Shown one piece after another: positions 12,398 through 23,366 of a stretch of 64,000 nt of DNA (within the stretch, counting starts at the first letter, position 1; every line of letters begins with the position of its first letter). The notes under the pieces were generated by a model. The model saw only the letters and a program-made list of their open reading frames with translations, had not been told where the DNA came from and searched no databases. Source of the DNA: Arctopsyche grandis. Its lineage: Eukaryota; Arthropoda; Insecta; Trichoptera; Hydropsychidae. Both the position numbers and the translations under genes were made by a program. The stretch is taken from NCBI RefSeq assembly GCF_051622035.1, contig NC_135355.1, positions 34,515,986 to 34,579,985 on the forward strand, in the 5' to 3' direction.

Positions 12398-12835
12398 GTA
12401 TAGATTAGTGGTTAGCGTTTGATGCTTTGAACAAAGTGGTCACGGGTGCAAATCCCACTGGTCTCTGCTGGCCAAACCTTGGATTTGTGCTCCAGGTCAA
12501 TCGTTTGCCTATTTATCTGATTTTCATTTAAACGGTTCCAACATATTGGCAACCTTACGCATTTTCACGCAAATCTCGAGTTTTCGGCAATCTCGAATTT
12601 CGCTGAATAATGTGCAAAACGTCTATAAAATGTGCCAATTTACAAATTTGACCATATTTACATAGATGTCTCTATGAATGTTAATTGATATGTATTTACT
12701 TTGTATAATACTAATGAAATTTGTTTCAAATGTACAATATTTCTGGCCAAGGAAGGCACATTGGGGCTTACGCCTTTCTGGTATATACATATATATTTGT
12801 AGATACATATACGTGTAAAAAATAAATAAAAAAAT
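12398..12835 (+). mobile_element. tRNA-headed SINE, type 3 head
   Basis: The head TATAGATTAGTGGTTAGCG is followed by GTCACGGGTGCAAATCCC, a core with CGGTTCCAACATATTGG, CATAGATGTCTC and the 3' hairpin stem CCAAGGAAGGC/GCCTTTCTGG with loop ACATTGGGGCTTAC, then an A-rich tail. It is diverged from the 10682 copy, so it is older. Confidence 0.8.
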
Positions 12836-12904
12836 AAAATCCCAGTACGAATAAAAAATCGATTGCGAGTGCGTCTATTGTTACTGGCATCTGGATAATT
12901 TGGA

Positions 12905-13255
12905 TGTATATTAAACCCAGATCAACCATCTCCTATTAGAGTTTACCAATTTATCTAACTAAATTGTTGTGACGGTTCCAATAAAATGGGCATATTTTTT
13001 TTGTACTATTGATTTTTCAAGAATAACAGTAAATTTAATACAACAGAATACAATAGAGACATCTATGGGAAATCAACAAAATTTTTGATACAAAAATATT
13101 ACGAGAAATCCATTATTTATGTAGGTAGCATTTATAAGATTCAACGAGATTCTAATATCTCGAATTTGTAAGAAACTCAGGGTATACTAATTTATCGGAT
13201 TCGTCACAACAAGTGGAAAATTATAACACGAGACGGTGGAACTGTGTTTTTTTAA
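12905..13255. mobile_element. SINE fragments in both orientations
   Basis: A plus-oriented core piece (TATTAGAGTTTACCAATTTA, GACGGTTCC) lies next to a minus-oriented piece with GAGACATCTATGGG and the type 2 tail body (to about 13240). It is probably two truncated copies side by side. Confidence 0.5.
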
Positions 13256-13257
13256 TA

Positions 13258-13490
13258 ATTTATTTATTTATTTGATTCTAAACAGACCATTGTGGCATAA
13301 CAGGAATTCTTAAAGCGCCACAATGGTCAAAAAATATAACACAAAAAAAAAACAAAATAACAATTAAACATAAATTAATACATAAATTAATAATGACAAG
13401 ACCTCGCCAGCAGCGTATTTGGCCGGGATTTGAACACATGATCTATTTAATGGTATGCAATAAATAGCTCTACCAGTCCGCTACATACGT
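13258..13490 (-). mobile_element. SINE with type 2 head and a third 3' hairpin
   Basis: On the minus strand the head is GTAGCGGACTGGTAGAGC with a B-box-like segment. The 3' end, at 13285-13328, is a hairpin with stem GACCATTGTGGC/GCCACAATGGTC and a loop resembling GCTTTAAGAATTCCTGTTAT. The body is short. It shares head type with the SINE at 1996 but has a different tail stem. Confidence 0.65.
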
Positions 13491-13494
13491 TTAT

Positions 13495-13760
13495 CCAGCA
13501 GCATAGCTCGGTCGTTAAGCTTCTGCGTAGCGTCGTGAGGTGCCGGGTTCGATCCCAGGGCCGGGCCTCGAGTGAAAATGAATTTTTCAGAGTATGCTGT
13601 TGGTCAGACCTGTATTTGTGACTCCAGGTTGATCGTTTCCTATCACAGTTTGCCAATTTTCTCTGATTTCATTGTTGAAACGGCTAAAATCCTTCCTATA
13701 TACAATATGTCACCTATAATTTGTGATTGATTAATGTGCAATAATATTGTTTGTGTACAA
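13495..13760 (+). mobile_element. SINE with type 1 head, 3' truncated
   Basis: It has the head CCAGCAGCATAGCTCGGTCG with a B box GGGTTCGATCCC, better preserved than in the other copies, and the common core through GTTGAAACGG. The 3' hairpin is missing. Confidence 0.7.
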
Positions 13761-13784
13761 TATATGCATTTGAGGAATAAAAGA

Positions 13785-13990
13785 AGGTTACAAAACAAAA
13801 TTCGAAATTGAACTAATGACTATGATAGCGATACAAATTGAGCGCAAATGTATGGAAACTTGCACAAAACAAAAGTTCTACTTCCGGTGGTCAGATTTTG
13901 TTCAAATTTTTTTTATTACTAAAAATCACTATCAGTATTATACTCATTAAATATCAAGAAAATAAAAATAATTTTAAAGGTCAAAATAAA
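13785..13990. repeat. Dispersed repeat with CTACTTCCGGT motif
   Basis: It shares the words CGCAAATGTATGGAAACTTG and CTACTTCCGG with the longer repeat at 35100-36130. It is a short fragment of the same unidentified element. Confidence 0.5.
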
Positions 13991-14072
13991 ATAATATTCT
14001 AAACAATATTGTTTGTGTACATTTTGATAGATGTCTCATTGATTATTATGATATTGATACGTACATTGATAG

Positions 14073-14590
14073 CCAGCAGCATAGCTCGGACGTTAAGCTT
14101 CTGCTTACCGTCAAGAAGGTGCCGGGTTCAATCCCTGAATGAAAATGAATTTTTCAGAGTATGCTGTTGGTCAGACCTGGGTTTGTGACTCCAGGTTGAT
14201 CGTTTCCTATCAGAGTTTGCCAATTTTCTCTGATTTCATTGTTGAAACGGTTCCCGGAAAAAAAATTGGCTAAAAATCCTTCCTACCTACTATGTCACCA
14301 CTATTTGAAATTTGATTGATGTACAATAAAAATTTATGTACAATTCATAGATGTCTCGTTAATTTGCGAGTTTTTTCAGTGTCTCGCAATTCAACGACTT
14401 ATAATAAAAAAAATGCTGCATTTGTATTTGTAATTGGCCAGGAAGGCGCATTGGGATTTACCTGTAAGGCCTTCCTGGTATATATGTAAAATAAAAAAAT
14501 AAAATAAAATAAAATATTATGAATAAAAAATGCTGCAATATTAGGCGCATTGGGATTGCCTGTAATGCCTTCCTGGTATGTAATAAATAA
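14073..14590 (+). mobile_element. SINE with type 1 head, full length plus extra tail
   Basis: This is the best complete copy: tRNA-like head, common core, CATAGATGTCTC at about 14348 and a 3' hairpin at 14438-14478 with stem CCAGGAAGGC/GCCTTCCTGG and loop GCATTGGGATTTACCTGTAA. A second, partial tail (about 14540-14590) follows the A/T-rich run, as if a second copy had been truncated onto it. Confidence 0.85.
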
Positions 14591-14599
14591 AAAATAAAT

Positions 14600-15291
14600 T
14601 AAGTATATATCGTTCTAAATTTTAAAACGAAAATAAAAACACGTTGCGTTTTTTTTAAAGCTCATTTCGCATTTTTTTTATTCGTCCCGACGTAAGATCA
14701 CATCGTTCAAGCAAGACTTTGATCAACGACAAGATAAAATGTGCTTCATCATCATCCCTCCTCATCACGCGTGTACCTCGCTCGTTCGCATGGATGTGTG
14801 GTACATATTTGTTTGGTAAAAGAAAGAGGATCCTGGGATTAGTCTCGGTAATAAATCTAGTGAAGCACGCGCTTACTAATGGCGCTCGTTCCACAACCAG
14901 ACTACCCCCCCCCCCTTGCTCCACTTAAACGCTACCAATTCGGCGTAACTTACGCACGTACTCGCCATTGTGTAGACCCTTACGAATTTATTAATTCACT
15001 CGTCGTTCCCACTCGGTGCTGCATTCCATAAACTTGGACTTTGCGGCCCCTTTCCGCCTTTATGGAGGTGGGATGCGAGACCTAATTGTCTTCTATCTCT
15101 TATGGCTTCTTTTGGGAGTCCCAATTCAATCCGCAAAAATGTGTACATTTGTAGTGTACGATTTAGTTTTCAACCCAGAAGAGTGCTTACATAAATTATT
15201 CAGTAAGCAAGGTTGTATCGAGTGCGTGGACCAGTGTCCCGGAAACTCGATTGAGTTTTTAAGAGGATCGTTTATTTATATAGCAGCATAG
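14600..15291 (+). other. Non-repetitive segment with a possible secreted-protein ORF
   Basis: This segment between two SINEs is less AT-rich and looks unique. A 91-codon frame at 15016-15291 includes MRDLIVFYLLWLLLGVPIQS, a good signal-peptide or membrane helix, followed by a Cys-containing stretch (CIECVDQCPG). No homology is recognised, no splice context is clear, and the frame stops just before the next SINE. It could be a short exon, a relic or chance. Confidence 0.3.
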
Positions 15292-15733
15292 CCAGCAGCA
15301 TAGCTCGGTCGTTAAGCTTCTGCTTAGCGTCAAGAAGGTGTCGGGTTCAATCCCTGAATGAAAATGAATTTTTCAGAGTATGCTGTTGGTCAGACCTGGA
15401 TTTGTGACTCCAGGTTGATCGTTTCCTATCAGAGTTTGCTAATTTTCTCTGATTTCATTGTTGAAACGGTTCCCGGAAAAAAAATTGGCTAAAAATCCTT
15501 CCTACCTATGTACTATGTTACCACTATTTGAAGTTTGATTGATGTACAATAAAATGTATGTACAATTCATAGATGTCTCGTTAATTTGCGAGTTTTTCAG
15601 TGTCTCGCAATTCAACGACTTGTAATAAAAATGCTGCATTTTTTATTTGTAATTGTAATTTGAAATTGGCCAGGAAGGCGCATTGGGATTTACCTGTAAG
15701 GCCTTCCTGGTATATATGTAAATAAATAAATAT
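15292..15733 (+). mobile_element. SINE with type 1 head
   Basis: It is nearly identical in layout to the copy at 14073, with head, core, CATAGATGTCTC, the CCAGGAAGGC hairpin and an AAATA-rich tail. AGCAGCATAG occurs just before the head as well as inside it, which blurs the insertion point. The gypsy-like solo LTR begins directly after its tail. Confidence 0.85.
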
Positions 15734-16123
15734 TGTTACGTACACCGCACGAGTAAGTGCAATCGGATTAGGCCGAGTAGCATCCCAGAGACTGTGACCG
15801 TTATAATTGGTTTCAAGAATTATCTCTATACTAAGTGCATGTAGGCTAAACAATGGCCACCGAATTGGCCACTATTGGTCCCTTCTCAGAAGTGACCGAT
15901 ACCGTGGGACTGAGTGTCGTGGGAATACATATCCGGGGACATGCCTAAACAATAGGGAAGTAACCGGATGTTGAAAATGCCCTGAGCGACTGATCCGTCA
16001 TAAGGCGATATCAATACATTCTGGACGGAGCACTGCCAGTGCGTGTATCTCCTTAATCACCAATAAATGCTGTGACACGACTTTGGCCTTTTACTTGGAT
16101 CCTCCACCCACCCCTACGCAACA
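15734..16123 (+). mobile_element. Solo LTR, gypsy-like fossil
   Basis: It starts TGTTACGTACACCGC and ends CCTACGCAACA, with the 4-bp duplication ATAT on both sides. It is the same family as 2467-2908 but in the other orientation. It contains an AATAAA signal about 60 bp from the end. No internal region remains. Confidence 0.65.
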
Positions 16124-17500
16124 ATATTATATTATTATATATTTCATTATTCCTCTGGGAATATATTACAATAAGCATAAAAATTATTATTATAACGATG
16201 TTTTATTTTTTAAGAAGAAAGTAAATAATATCCCCATAATAATATTACTTTTGCTTATTCTACGTTTACATATGTATATACATACAAATATATGTATACG
16301 TTATAAAAAGAAAGCTATTGAATCTTCAAACTTTCTTCTGAATTTTTGCCCACCTGTAGATATGTATAATATAATACCTTCAATGGAAAAAGATCCACAT
16401 ATAAATATGTATACTTATTGAAATAGAAACAAAGTCAAATTTACCCTACGAAGGGTCGGTCCATTGCTCACTCGGTAGTAAAAGTTAACAGAATTTCCTA
16501 TAAGAAATAGTTCCAGAATAATTTTACATATAATAAAATATATATTTATGTATGTATGTGACAATAGAATTTCCATTTTACAGCTCGGAAAATTCTTCGA
16601 CAGGTTGAAGGTTTAACTAAATTGAAAATGAAATCTATTGAATTAAGTCTGAACTATAAACTATTCAAATATATGGTTTCTTTTTACGTAGACACTTTCC
16701 TATACCGAATCTAACGTGAGATATGTAATAAAAAATGAGTGGTAATTCTAATAAAAATACTATAATTTTTCTCAGAAATACATACATGTGTATGAAACAG
16801 TCTAGTGAAAAAGACTCGAACAATATAAGATTTTCTTTTTATTTAAAGATTCTTTTTATTTTATTCATGTAACATATAAAATACGAATAGATATATTATA
16901 TGAATTTGAATCTTATACATAAATATAACTTCATTTTAAAATAGAGTGGGCCAAATTCAGTCGTATTAAATGAGTATAATTTTAATAAAAATCATCAAAA
17001 GGCTTATTTAGACGACACTCGTCAGAATTCGCACAATTTTCTTTGAGAAATGAACCTTTTAATATAGACAGGAACTTTCGGTTTCCGAGATGTGAAAAAG
17101 ATTTCGAAGCTTTTCTGTAAATTATGAAGATAAATGTGCCAAAATTTGCAATCTTTCTCAATTTTTTTTTATCTTCTTTGCAAAGGGAGGGCTCAAGAAA
17201 AAATGTTACGAAGCATTTATTTTAATAAATTCTATTGCATTTAATCTCGTAAATTTATTAAAATTTTCAACAAAATGGTGAATAATTAACTCTATCTTCA
17301 TTACCTCGTATATTTCAGAACATACCAGAAAGATCTTTTTCCATTTACGTAGTGTTGGAAACAAATTAAACCCACTTAGAGCACTACCTACTGGAATTTC
17401 GTAATACTTAATGTAAACATTGTGCTTTTCTCATTATTTTTCTATTTTTAAGTATGTCTCTAATTTACTGCTGACAGTTTTTATTCTTGTGTTTGTTCTT
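16124..17500. other. AT-rich intronic stretch, nothing recognised
   Basis: No gene or repeat with clear ends. It leads up to the duplicated unit that contains secreted-protein gene copy A, which begins near 17500. Confidence 0.35.
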
Positions 17501-17726
17501 ACTTCTCAAACTCATTCATCTTAAAGGTGCGGAATTTTTCAAGAAAGTTCTCAGTCGATAAATCGTACCGTTTCAACAAGACGAGTAAATTTATAGCGTA
17601 AAATACACGAAATTAAACAAACAACCCTCGTCATTATTACAGCTTAATTATCACTTCATAAACACAATAAATATATTACACATATATAATTGATTATCTC
17701 ACTTACAAAAATCCAAGACAGTGGTA

Positions 17727-20012
17727 CTACGAAAGTGGTACTACGCTTTCGGTACTTTGGTCGCAAGGGATAGCCCAAGGTTTTTCTGTGAAATACATGT
17801 GAATGGAGATGACTCCATATGTATCAGCATCTTCGGCTAGACACTTTGGTCCAAGTGGAGCAGTAGCTTTGACACCTTGTGAAGTGACGATGTCATACCA
17901 GTTGTAGTCCACGTATTTAGTTTTACCACTGAATTGCCAGCCGACGCCTATAAGGTTTTTTTCTTTGACCAATAGGAAAAATGGTTGGAAATCTTCGCAA
18001 TTTAAATCTGGAGTCATGTTGTTATAGTAGTGTATACCTATTAAAACCAATTGAGATATATGTTTATAAAACAATTGAAATGTTTGACTGAGTGCCAAGT
18101 AAAAGATTAAAAGGGTATCTACCCAGGAGATAAAATATGTGTCAGAAAGTTAGAAAATAGGATAGACTGCCCAAAGAAAATCTTTAGAAATGTTTCTTAC
18201 CCATGTTGGGAATGCAGTTTTGCCAAGTGTATGTAGTTTTGGATTTGATAGAAGCTTCATCAGTTGGAACTTCCGTGTAAGAAGTTCCGTTCTTTAACCA
18301 TAATCCTTCTCCAATAGTTGGAGCTGACGTTCTTCCTCCAGCTGCGATAACAGCAGGATCCACCAAATAGTAGGTTGAGGTCCAAAATAAAACGCCTTGA
18401 ATAAATTTCTTTTGAAATACGGGAAATCTATTGAAGTCATAGGGCACTCCATGTCCTTCAACGTCGCTTGGAGGAATCTAAGAAAAAAAATACGTGAAAA
18501 GGTGTCTAGTAGTTGCAGCTTTCAGTAATTCTTCTAGCGTTGAGATAATAATAAACACTGGCTCTATCTGGATATTGAGTAAGAAAAAAGATACTTACAG
18601 CAAGTTGCATACCAGCAATGAATCCATTGCCATCATACAACGGACACACTCTAAGATCAAAACCAGATCTGCAAACAGTGATAGCACCCAGTTCGTTATC
18701 ATCAATCGCCACTCGTATCCAACCATTTGCCAAGGCTTCACTCAGAGTTTTATGGATTTTCCAAAATGCACTGAAATCCACTCCAGTGCTGACCGGAGAA
18801 TACTTCACCCTGAAGTCTAACCATTTAGCTGTAACGCAAATTTTTGAAAAAAAAATTAGCACTTGTCGTAAATTTTAGTTTTATGTACGGCCTCATTTTT
18901 TTAAAAGTATTAAAAGAACTTTATCGGTCTCTCGATTCGCATAAAATCGCACGACACGGGTCATACCGCCCCTAAAAACTAATTTAACTTTGGGCACGGC
19001 CAAATCGCTACCCCAAGTATGTTACGTTTACCGAAAGATTTATTTTTACTTACATACATATGTACGTGTACCCGTGGGGAATATTCATGTATGTATATAC
19101 ATATGTATATTATATGTAAGTGAACGAACAATTTGCCTGGGAGAATTTAATCGTTCGTTCATTTGAACGCGTCGCAAATTACGCATACGGCCCTTGACCC
19201 AGAAAGGGATCACATTGATTATGATTTGCGAAAACAGTACGTCGTGGTAAATCTGACTAATCTTCGACGCATATCCGAACACGTGTGATCTAAAATTTGA
19301 CTTTCATTCCGACATTACTTAATGATTCGACTCCGACTCCAACTTGAACGGTTTTAATAAGATCGAATTTTCTTGCCGGCGTATAAAATTGTTAGTAATA
19401 AAAATAACAGCGATTTTCAAAAGATATAAAATAAAAGAATTGAACGAATCACTTAAAATTGATATGTAATCTAATTTATTGAATTATTGGAGAAGAAATT
19501 GGTTTTGGCCGCAAAACATTAAAATACATGCAATTCGATGATTTTATTCATAACTAGTGTTGTACCCGATGAAATATCATCGCATAGGTGTTGGCATATT
19601 AAGTTATTAAATAAATTAAAATTAAAAGAAATGTGTCCGATTTGCTCGCGGTTGAATTTTTTTCAAATACCTTCTTAATGTATTTAATTGTTTAATATGA
19701 AAAAAAATGGTAAAAACTATCTACCTACCTACATATAAACAATATAAAACACCAACAGAAAATTTAATTAATTAGATAAATAAATTTTCAATAGATGGCG
19801 CAAAGTGCTCAGAGACTTGCCTAGAGGAAACATCGCTAGCAAACAGTATATATAGAAGTTTTTTTCTTTTGATAGTACATTCGTACATTTTGTTGGCAGT
19901 GTTTTAGCTGTGACGTACATATGTATGTATGTATATCGAATCGAAACGACTATTATAGTACGGCGATCGTTATCGCACATACACAGACATACAGACATAT
20001 AGACGGAATAGC

Positions 20013-20104
<92 letters not shown>

Positions 20105-23100
20105 CACTTTTTTTTCATTAATTCGTCGAATGATTCGCTTTCTCGTTTTATTTAATCTCTCTAATAATGATGATGGATGTGATTCGAAATGCGCAATTAA
20201 ATTAAGATTGCCATGTTTTGAAAACTAGTGGGCGTGGGTAAATAGAGATGAGCGTGGATTAGGTTGGAGCTGTGCTCGGAAAATTGACAGGTCTGGAAAA
20301 TGTCTCGGGTTTTTCCATCGACGCGACACGACGAAGGTCGAGTGGTCGTCCATTGTCGTCCCACATTTTCATCACAGTCTTTTCAGTTTCCAGAAAGAAC
20401 GGAACAATCACGCCGGTAATTGCATTACGCTATACGCCACTTTTATGTGTATTCCGCCGTACACTTTTGGGGGTAAGTGAGAGGAAAAAGAGTTTAAGGG
20501 GTAGATTTTCCCTCTGAAATTATTTTTTCCTTTAAATGCACCCAGCGTTGGAATTTCGAATGCCTATTTTATAAATGAACTAGCTGTATTACCCGGCTTC
20601 GCTCAGTGTTTATAATATAAACCGCTTAAACATGACTAAGCTAATTTAATTAAAAAAAAAAAAAAAAATTTAAAAATTAAAAAAAAAAATTTAAAAAAAA
20701 AATTTAAAAAAAAATAAAAAAAAAATAAAAAAAAATCAAAAAAAAAATAAAAAAAAAAATCAAAAAAAAAATTAAAAAAAATCAAAAAAAAAAAATCTAA
20801 ATTTTTTTTTGCCTTCTAGGGCTTCGCCCTCGGCGCCCCCCTGAGCCTTTGCCTTCTAGGGCTTCGCCCCTCCACGCCCCATGAGCAATTGCCGTTTAGG
20901 GCTTCGCCCCCATGATCAGTTGCCTTTTAGGGCTTCGCCCCTCCGCGCCCCCATGATTAAAAGCCGTCTAGGGCTTCGCCCCCCTAAGTTAATGCCTTTT
21001 AGGGCTTCGCCCCCCGCGCCCCCAAGATTAATTGCCGTTTAGGGCTTCGCCCCCCTTAGTTAATACCTTTTAGGGCTTCGCCCCTCCGCGCCCCCATGAT
21101 TAAATGCCGTCTAAGGCTTCGCCCCCATGATCAGTTGCCTTTTAGGGCTTCGCCCCTCCGCGCCCCCATGATTAATTGCCGTCTAGGGCTTCGCCCCCCT
21201 TAGTTAATGCCTATTAGGGCTTGCGCCCCATGAGGCTGGGCCCCCCGGGCCCCCTTCGGGGCCCCACGGGGCTGCGCCCCTTGTGGCGCCCCCTTTTGAG
21301 CCCCATGGGGCTGCGCCCCATGAGGCTGGGCCCCCCGGGCCCCCTTCGGGGCCCCACGGGGCTGCGCCCCTTGTGGCGCCCCCTTTTGAGCCCCATGGGG
21401 CTGCGCCCCATGAGGCTCGGCCCCCCGGGCCCCCTTCGGGGCCCCACGGGGCTGTGCCCCTGTTGGCGCCCCCTTTTGAGCCCCATGGGGCTGCGCCCCA
21501 TGAGGCTGGGGCCCCACGGGGCTGTGCCCCTTGTGGCGCCCCCTTTTGAGCCCCATGGGGCTGCGCCCCATGAGGCTGGGCCTCCCGGGCCCCCTTCGGG
21601 GCCCCACGGGGCTGCGCCCCTTGTGGCGCCCCCTTTTGAGCCCCATGGGGCTGCGCCCCATGAGGCTGGGGCCCCACGGGGCTGCGCCCCCCGGGCCCCC
21701 TTCGGGGCTGCGCCCCTTGTGGCGCCCCTGGCGGGGCCCCATGAAACTACTCGCTTTGCGCCCCCGCGGGGGTGAATCCATTGAATCGAAAAAAACAAAT
21801 CGGCGCCCATGGATCGAAAAAAAAAAAAATCGAATCACGTGTTCGATGACGTCACCGATCTACGGACGACGACGAAGACGACGACGAAGACGACGAAGAC
21901 GACCAAGGATATTTACATACATACAAAGTCTCTTTCCAAATTATAGATTAGATACAACTTTTCGGCCATTTTGTTTTCATTTGATTATTTTATTTTCCTA
22001 TCATTTGTTTTTATATGTAATTTAAATTTTATTTTTATTTCATTGATATATTGTGTTTAACTGTAATGTTATACTATTGCTTTATTTAATAGGACATTGA
22101 TTTATTTATACCTAACAGGTAACCCCAATGCGCCTTTCTAGCCAAAAACAATGTACATACAATTGATACATGTATTATTAGAAAATAAATATATAAATAG
22201 CAATTAACATACACAGAGACATCTATGGTCAAATTTGTAGATTTGCTTTTTATACAAATCAGCGATATTTGAGATTGCCGAAAACTCAAGATTTTGCAAG
22301 AAAATGGATAAGGTTGCCAATTTGTTGGAACCGTTTCAATAAAAATCAGATAAATTGGCAAACTCTGATAGGAAACAATCGACCTGACAGTCACAAATCT
22401 AAAGTCTGGCCAGCAGAAACCAGTGGGATTTGAACCCGTGACCACTTTGTTCAAAGCATTATGTATATGATATAATTTAAAATCACGATTTTTGTAAAGA
22501 GATTTAAAAAAATTGATGATTTTTACAGAATTTTGGCTATTGCAGTCCTTAAATAAAAATTTAGTAAAGCTGTTTAAAAAGTGAGTATTGGAATTAATAG
22601 TCAAATGTTTTTTTCTATAGATTGTGATGATTTATTGCTTTAAAATACTTATATTTAAATATCAAGTTAAGTCGAAAATATATTTTATTTGTACATCATT
22701 TTTTTTCGTACTACATATTATATTATGTATGTATTAGGCCAGTTTTATATTTCACTACATTTACTTTTAAAAATCGCTAGATAATTCCAACCATCATTCC
22801 AACATGGGAGAATAATTGTAAACGCTTTGAATTATTTTTGAAGTAATAAATTCATTAGTTATAATACAATTGAGAAGTACACGATATTAAAACTACATTT
22901 GAAAATGAGTTAGCAGTTTTAAAAAGAACTTTGAAAATGTAATATACACATACATATATAAATTATTTTATGAGGAAATAACTAAAACTGGTTTTAAACT
23001 GTGGCACTTTTATTTCACTTCTATTGCCACCATTAAAGTACACACGTTTTAAAACTACTTTGATGTTCAATTTCAATTAAACTCACAAGTATCTGCGTTG

Positions 23101-23147
23101 GTAGCGGTTAATGTCGCCAAAAGTAGTATAATACAACTACACTTCAT
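17727..23147 (-). CDS. Secreted protein of unrecognised family, copy A
   Basis: Four exons on the minus strand: 23147-23087, 18828-18599, 18477-18201 and 18037-17727, all with GT-AG junctions and consistent phases (1, 0, 1). The protein is about 292 residues. Exon 1 encodes a signal peptide (MKCSCIILLLATLTATNA). The mature part starts SKWLDFRVKYSP and has six Cys conserved in all three paralogues: VCRSG and VCPLYDG in exon 2, NCIPN in exon 3, and CEDF, PKCLAE and IPCD in exon 4. Six Cys suggest three disulphides in an extracellular protein. Conserved blocks are GNGFIAGMQLA, VPYDFNRFPV, TSAPTIGEGLWLKNG and GVISIHMYF. I recognise no named domain, so no function is assigned. Intron 1 is over 4 kb because of transposon insertions; the other introns are 120-165 bp. 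The gene lies inside an intron of the membrane-protein gene. Confidence 0.8.
20017..20102. repeat. (TA)n microsatellite
   Basis: A TA run with one CA interruption, matching the array at 9995-10070 in the partner block. Confidence 0.95.
20810..21225. repeat. Tandem array of GGGCTTCGCCC hairpin units
   Basis: About 11 units, each with a short palindrome GGGCTTCGCCC followed by C-rich and GATTAATTGCC-like spacers, at roughly 30-45 bp spacing with two alternating spacer types. The core GGCTTCGC is also the core of the Helitron 3' hairpin (CCCGGCTTCGCTC) at 20594-20607, so the array may have grown from the terminal hairpin. Confidence 0.85.
21226..21750. repeat. 90-bp GC-rich minisatellite
   Basis: About six units (starts near 21231, 21321, 21411, 21501, 21571 and 21661), mostly 90 bp with one 70-bp unit. 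The sequence is extremely G+C-rich in an AT-rich genome. Because 90 is a multiple of three and stops are rare in this composition, several frames on both strands stay open here; they encode low-complexity GAQPHGAP-like repeats and are not taken as genes. Confidence 0.9.
22090..22460 (-). mobile_element. SINE with type 3 head (copy in duplicated block)
   Basis: Near-identical to 10682-11062 and carried by the same block duplication, so it is not an independent insertion. Confidence 0.8.
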
Positions 23148-23366
23148 GGTGAATGTATTTCAGAAGACACAATAAAATTACAGAAAGGATCCCGTTATAT
23201 AGTATTTGACCAACATCTATGTAGATAAGATATTACATATATAAATTGATCAAAAGTAAAACATGATGATTATTGGTTTTACGACATAATCCAGTTTAAA
23301 ATTGATTGATTGATTCTATATACATAGTTGATTACACAAATGTTTTAACTCGCGTAAGATTAGAAT

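Larger units (their letters stand above)
20580..21952 (-). mobile_element. Non-autonomous Helitron carrying a GC-rich minisatellite
   Basis: On the minus strand it begins TCTAATCTATAATTTGG and ends with a hairpin-forming AGCGAAGCCGGG, then TAATACAG and CTAG. It sits exactly between A and T. The matching empty site is at 10548/10549, so both ends and the lack of target duplication are defined directly. These are the hallmarks of Helitrons. No Rep/helicase coding was found, so it is non-autonomous. The interior holds an A-rich block (20650-20800), a GGGCTTCGCCC array, a 90-bp GC-rich tandem array and a GACGAAGAC run (about 21857-21902). Related 3' ends are near 34320-34345 and 60243. Confidence 0.85.
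19490..22460. repeat. Duplicated block, copy 2 (inside intron 1 of gene A)
   Basis: This is the partner of 9317-11062. Unit B lacks it at the matching place (near 33810), so it entered intron 1 of copy A after the A/B split or was lost from B. It contains a Helitron end with CTAG at 19554-19557, a TA array at 20017-20102, a segment near-identical to 10071-10548, the Helitron at 20580-21952 and the reverse SINE at 22090-22460. Confidence 0.8.

Noticed and set aside
1996-15420. tRNA genes at the SINE heads
   Set aside because: A and B boxes are recognisable, but no full cloverleaf forms, and every head is followed by a SINE body repeated elsewhere in the window.
20810-21750. CRISPR-like repeat-spacer array
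   Set aside because: Spacers are themselves repeated and degenerate, the genome is eukaryotic, and the array lies inside a Helitron.
21200-22025. Long open frames on both strands over the GC-rich array (up to 212 codons)
   Set aside because: The repeat period is 90 bp, a multiple of three, and the GC-rich composition avoids stops, so several frames are open at once. The products are pure low-complexity repeats.
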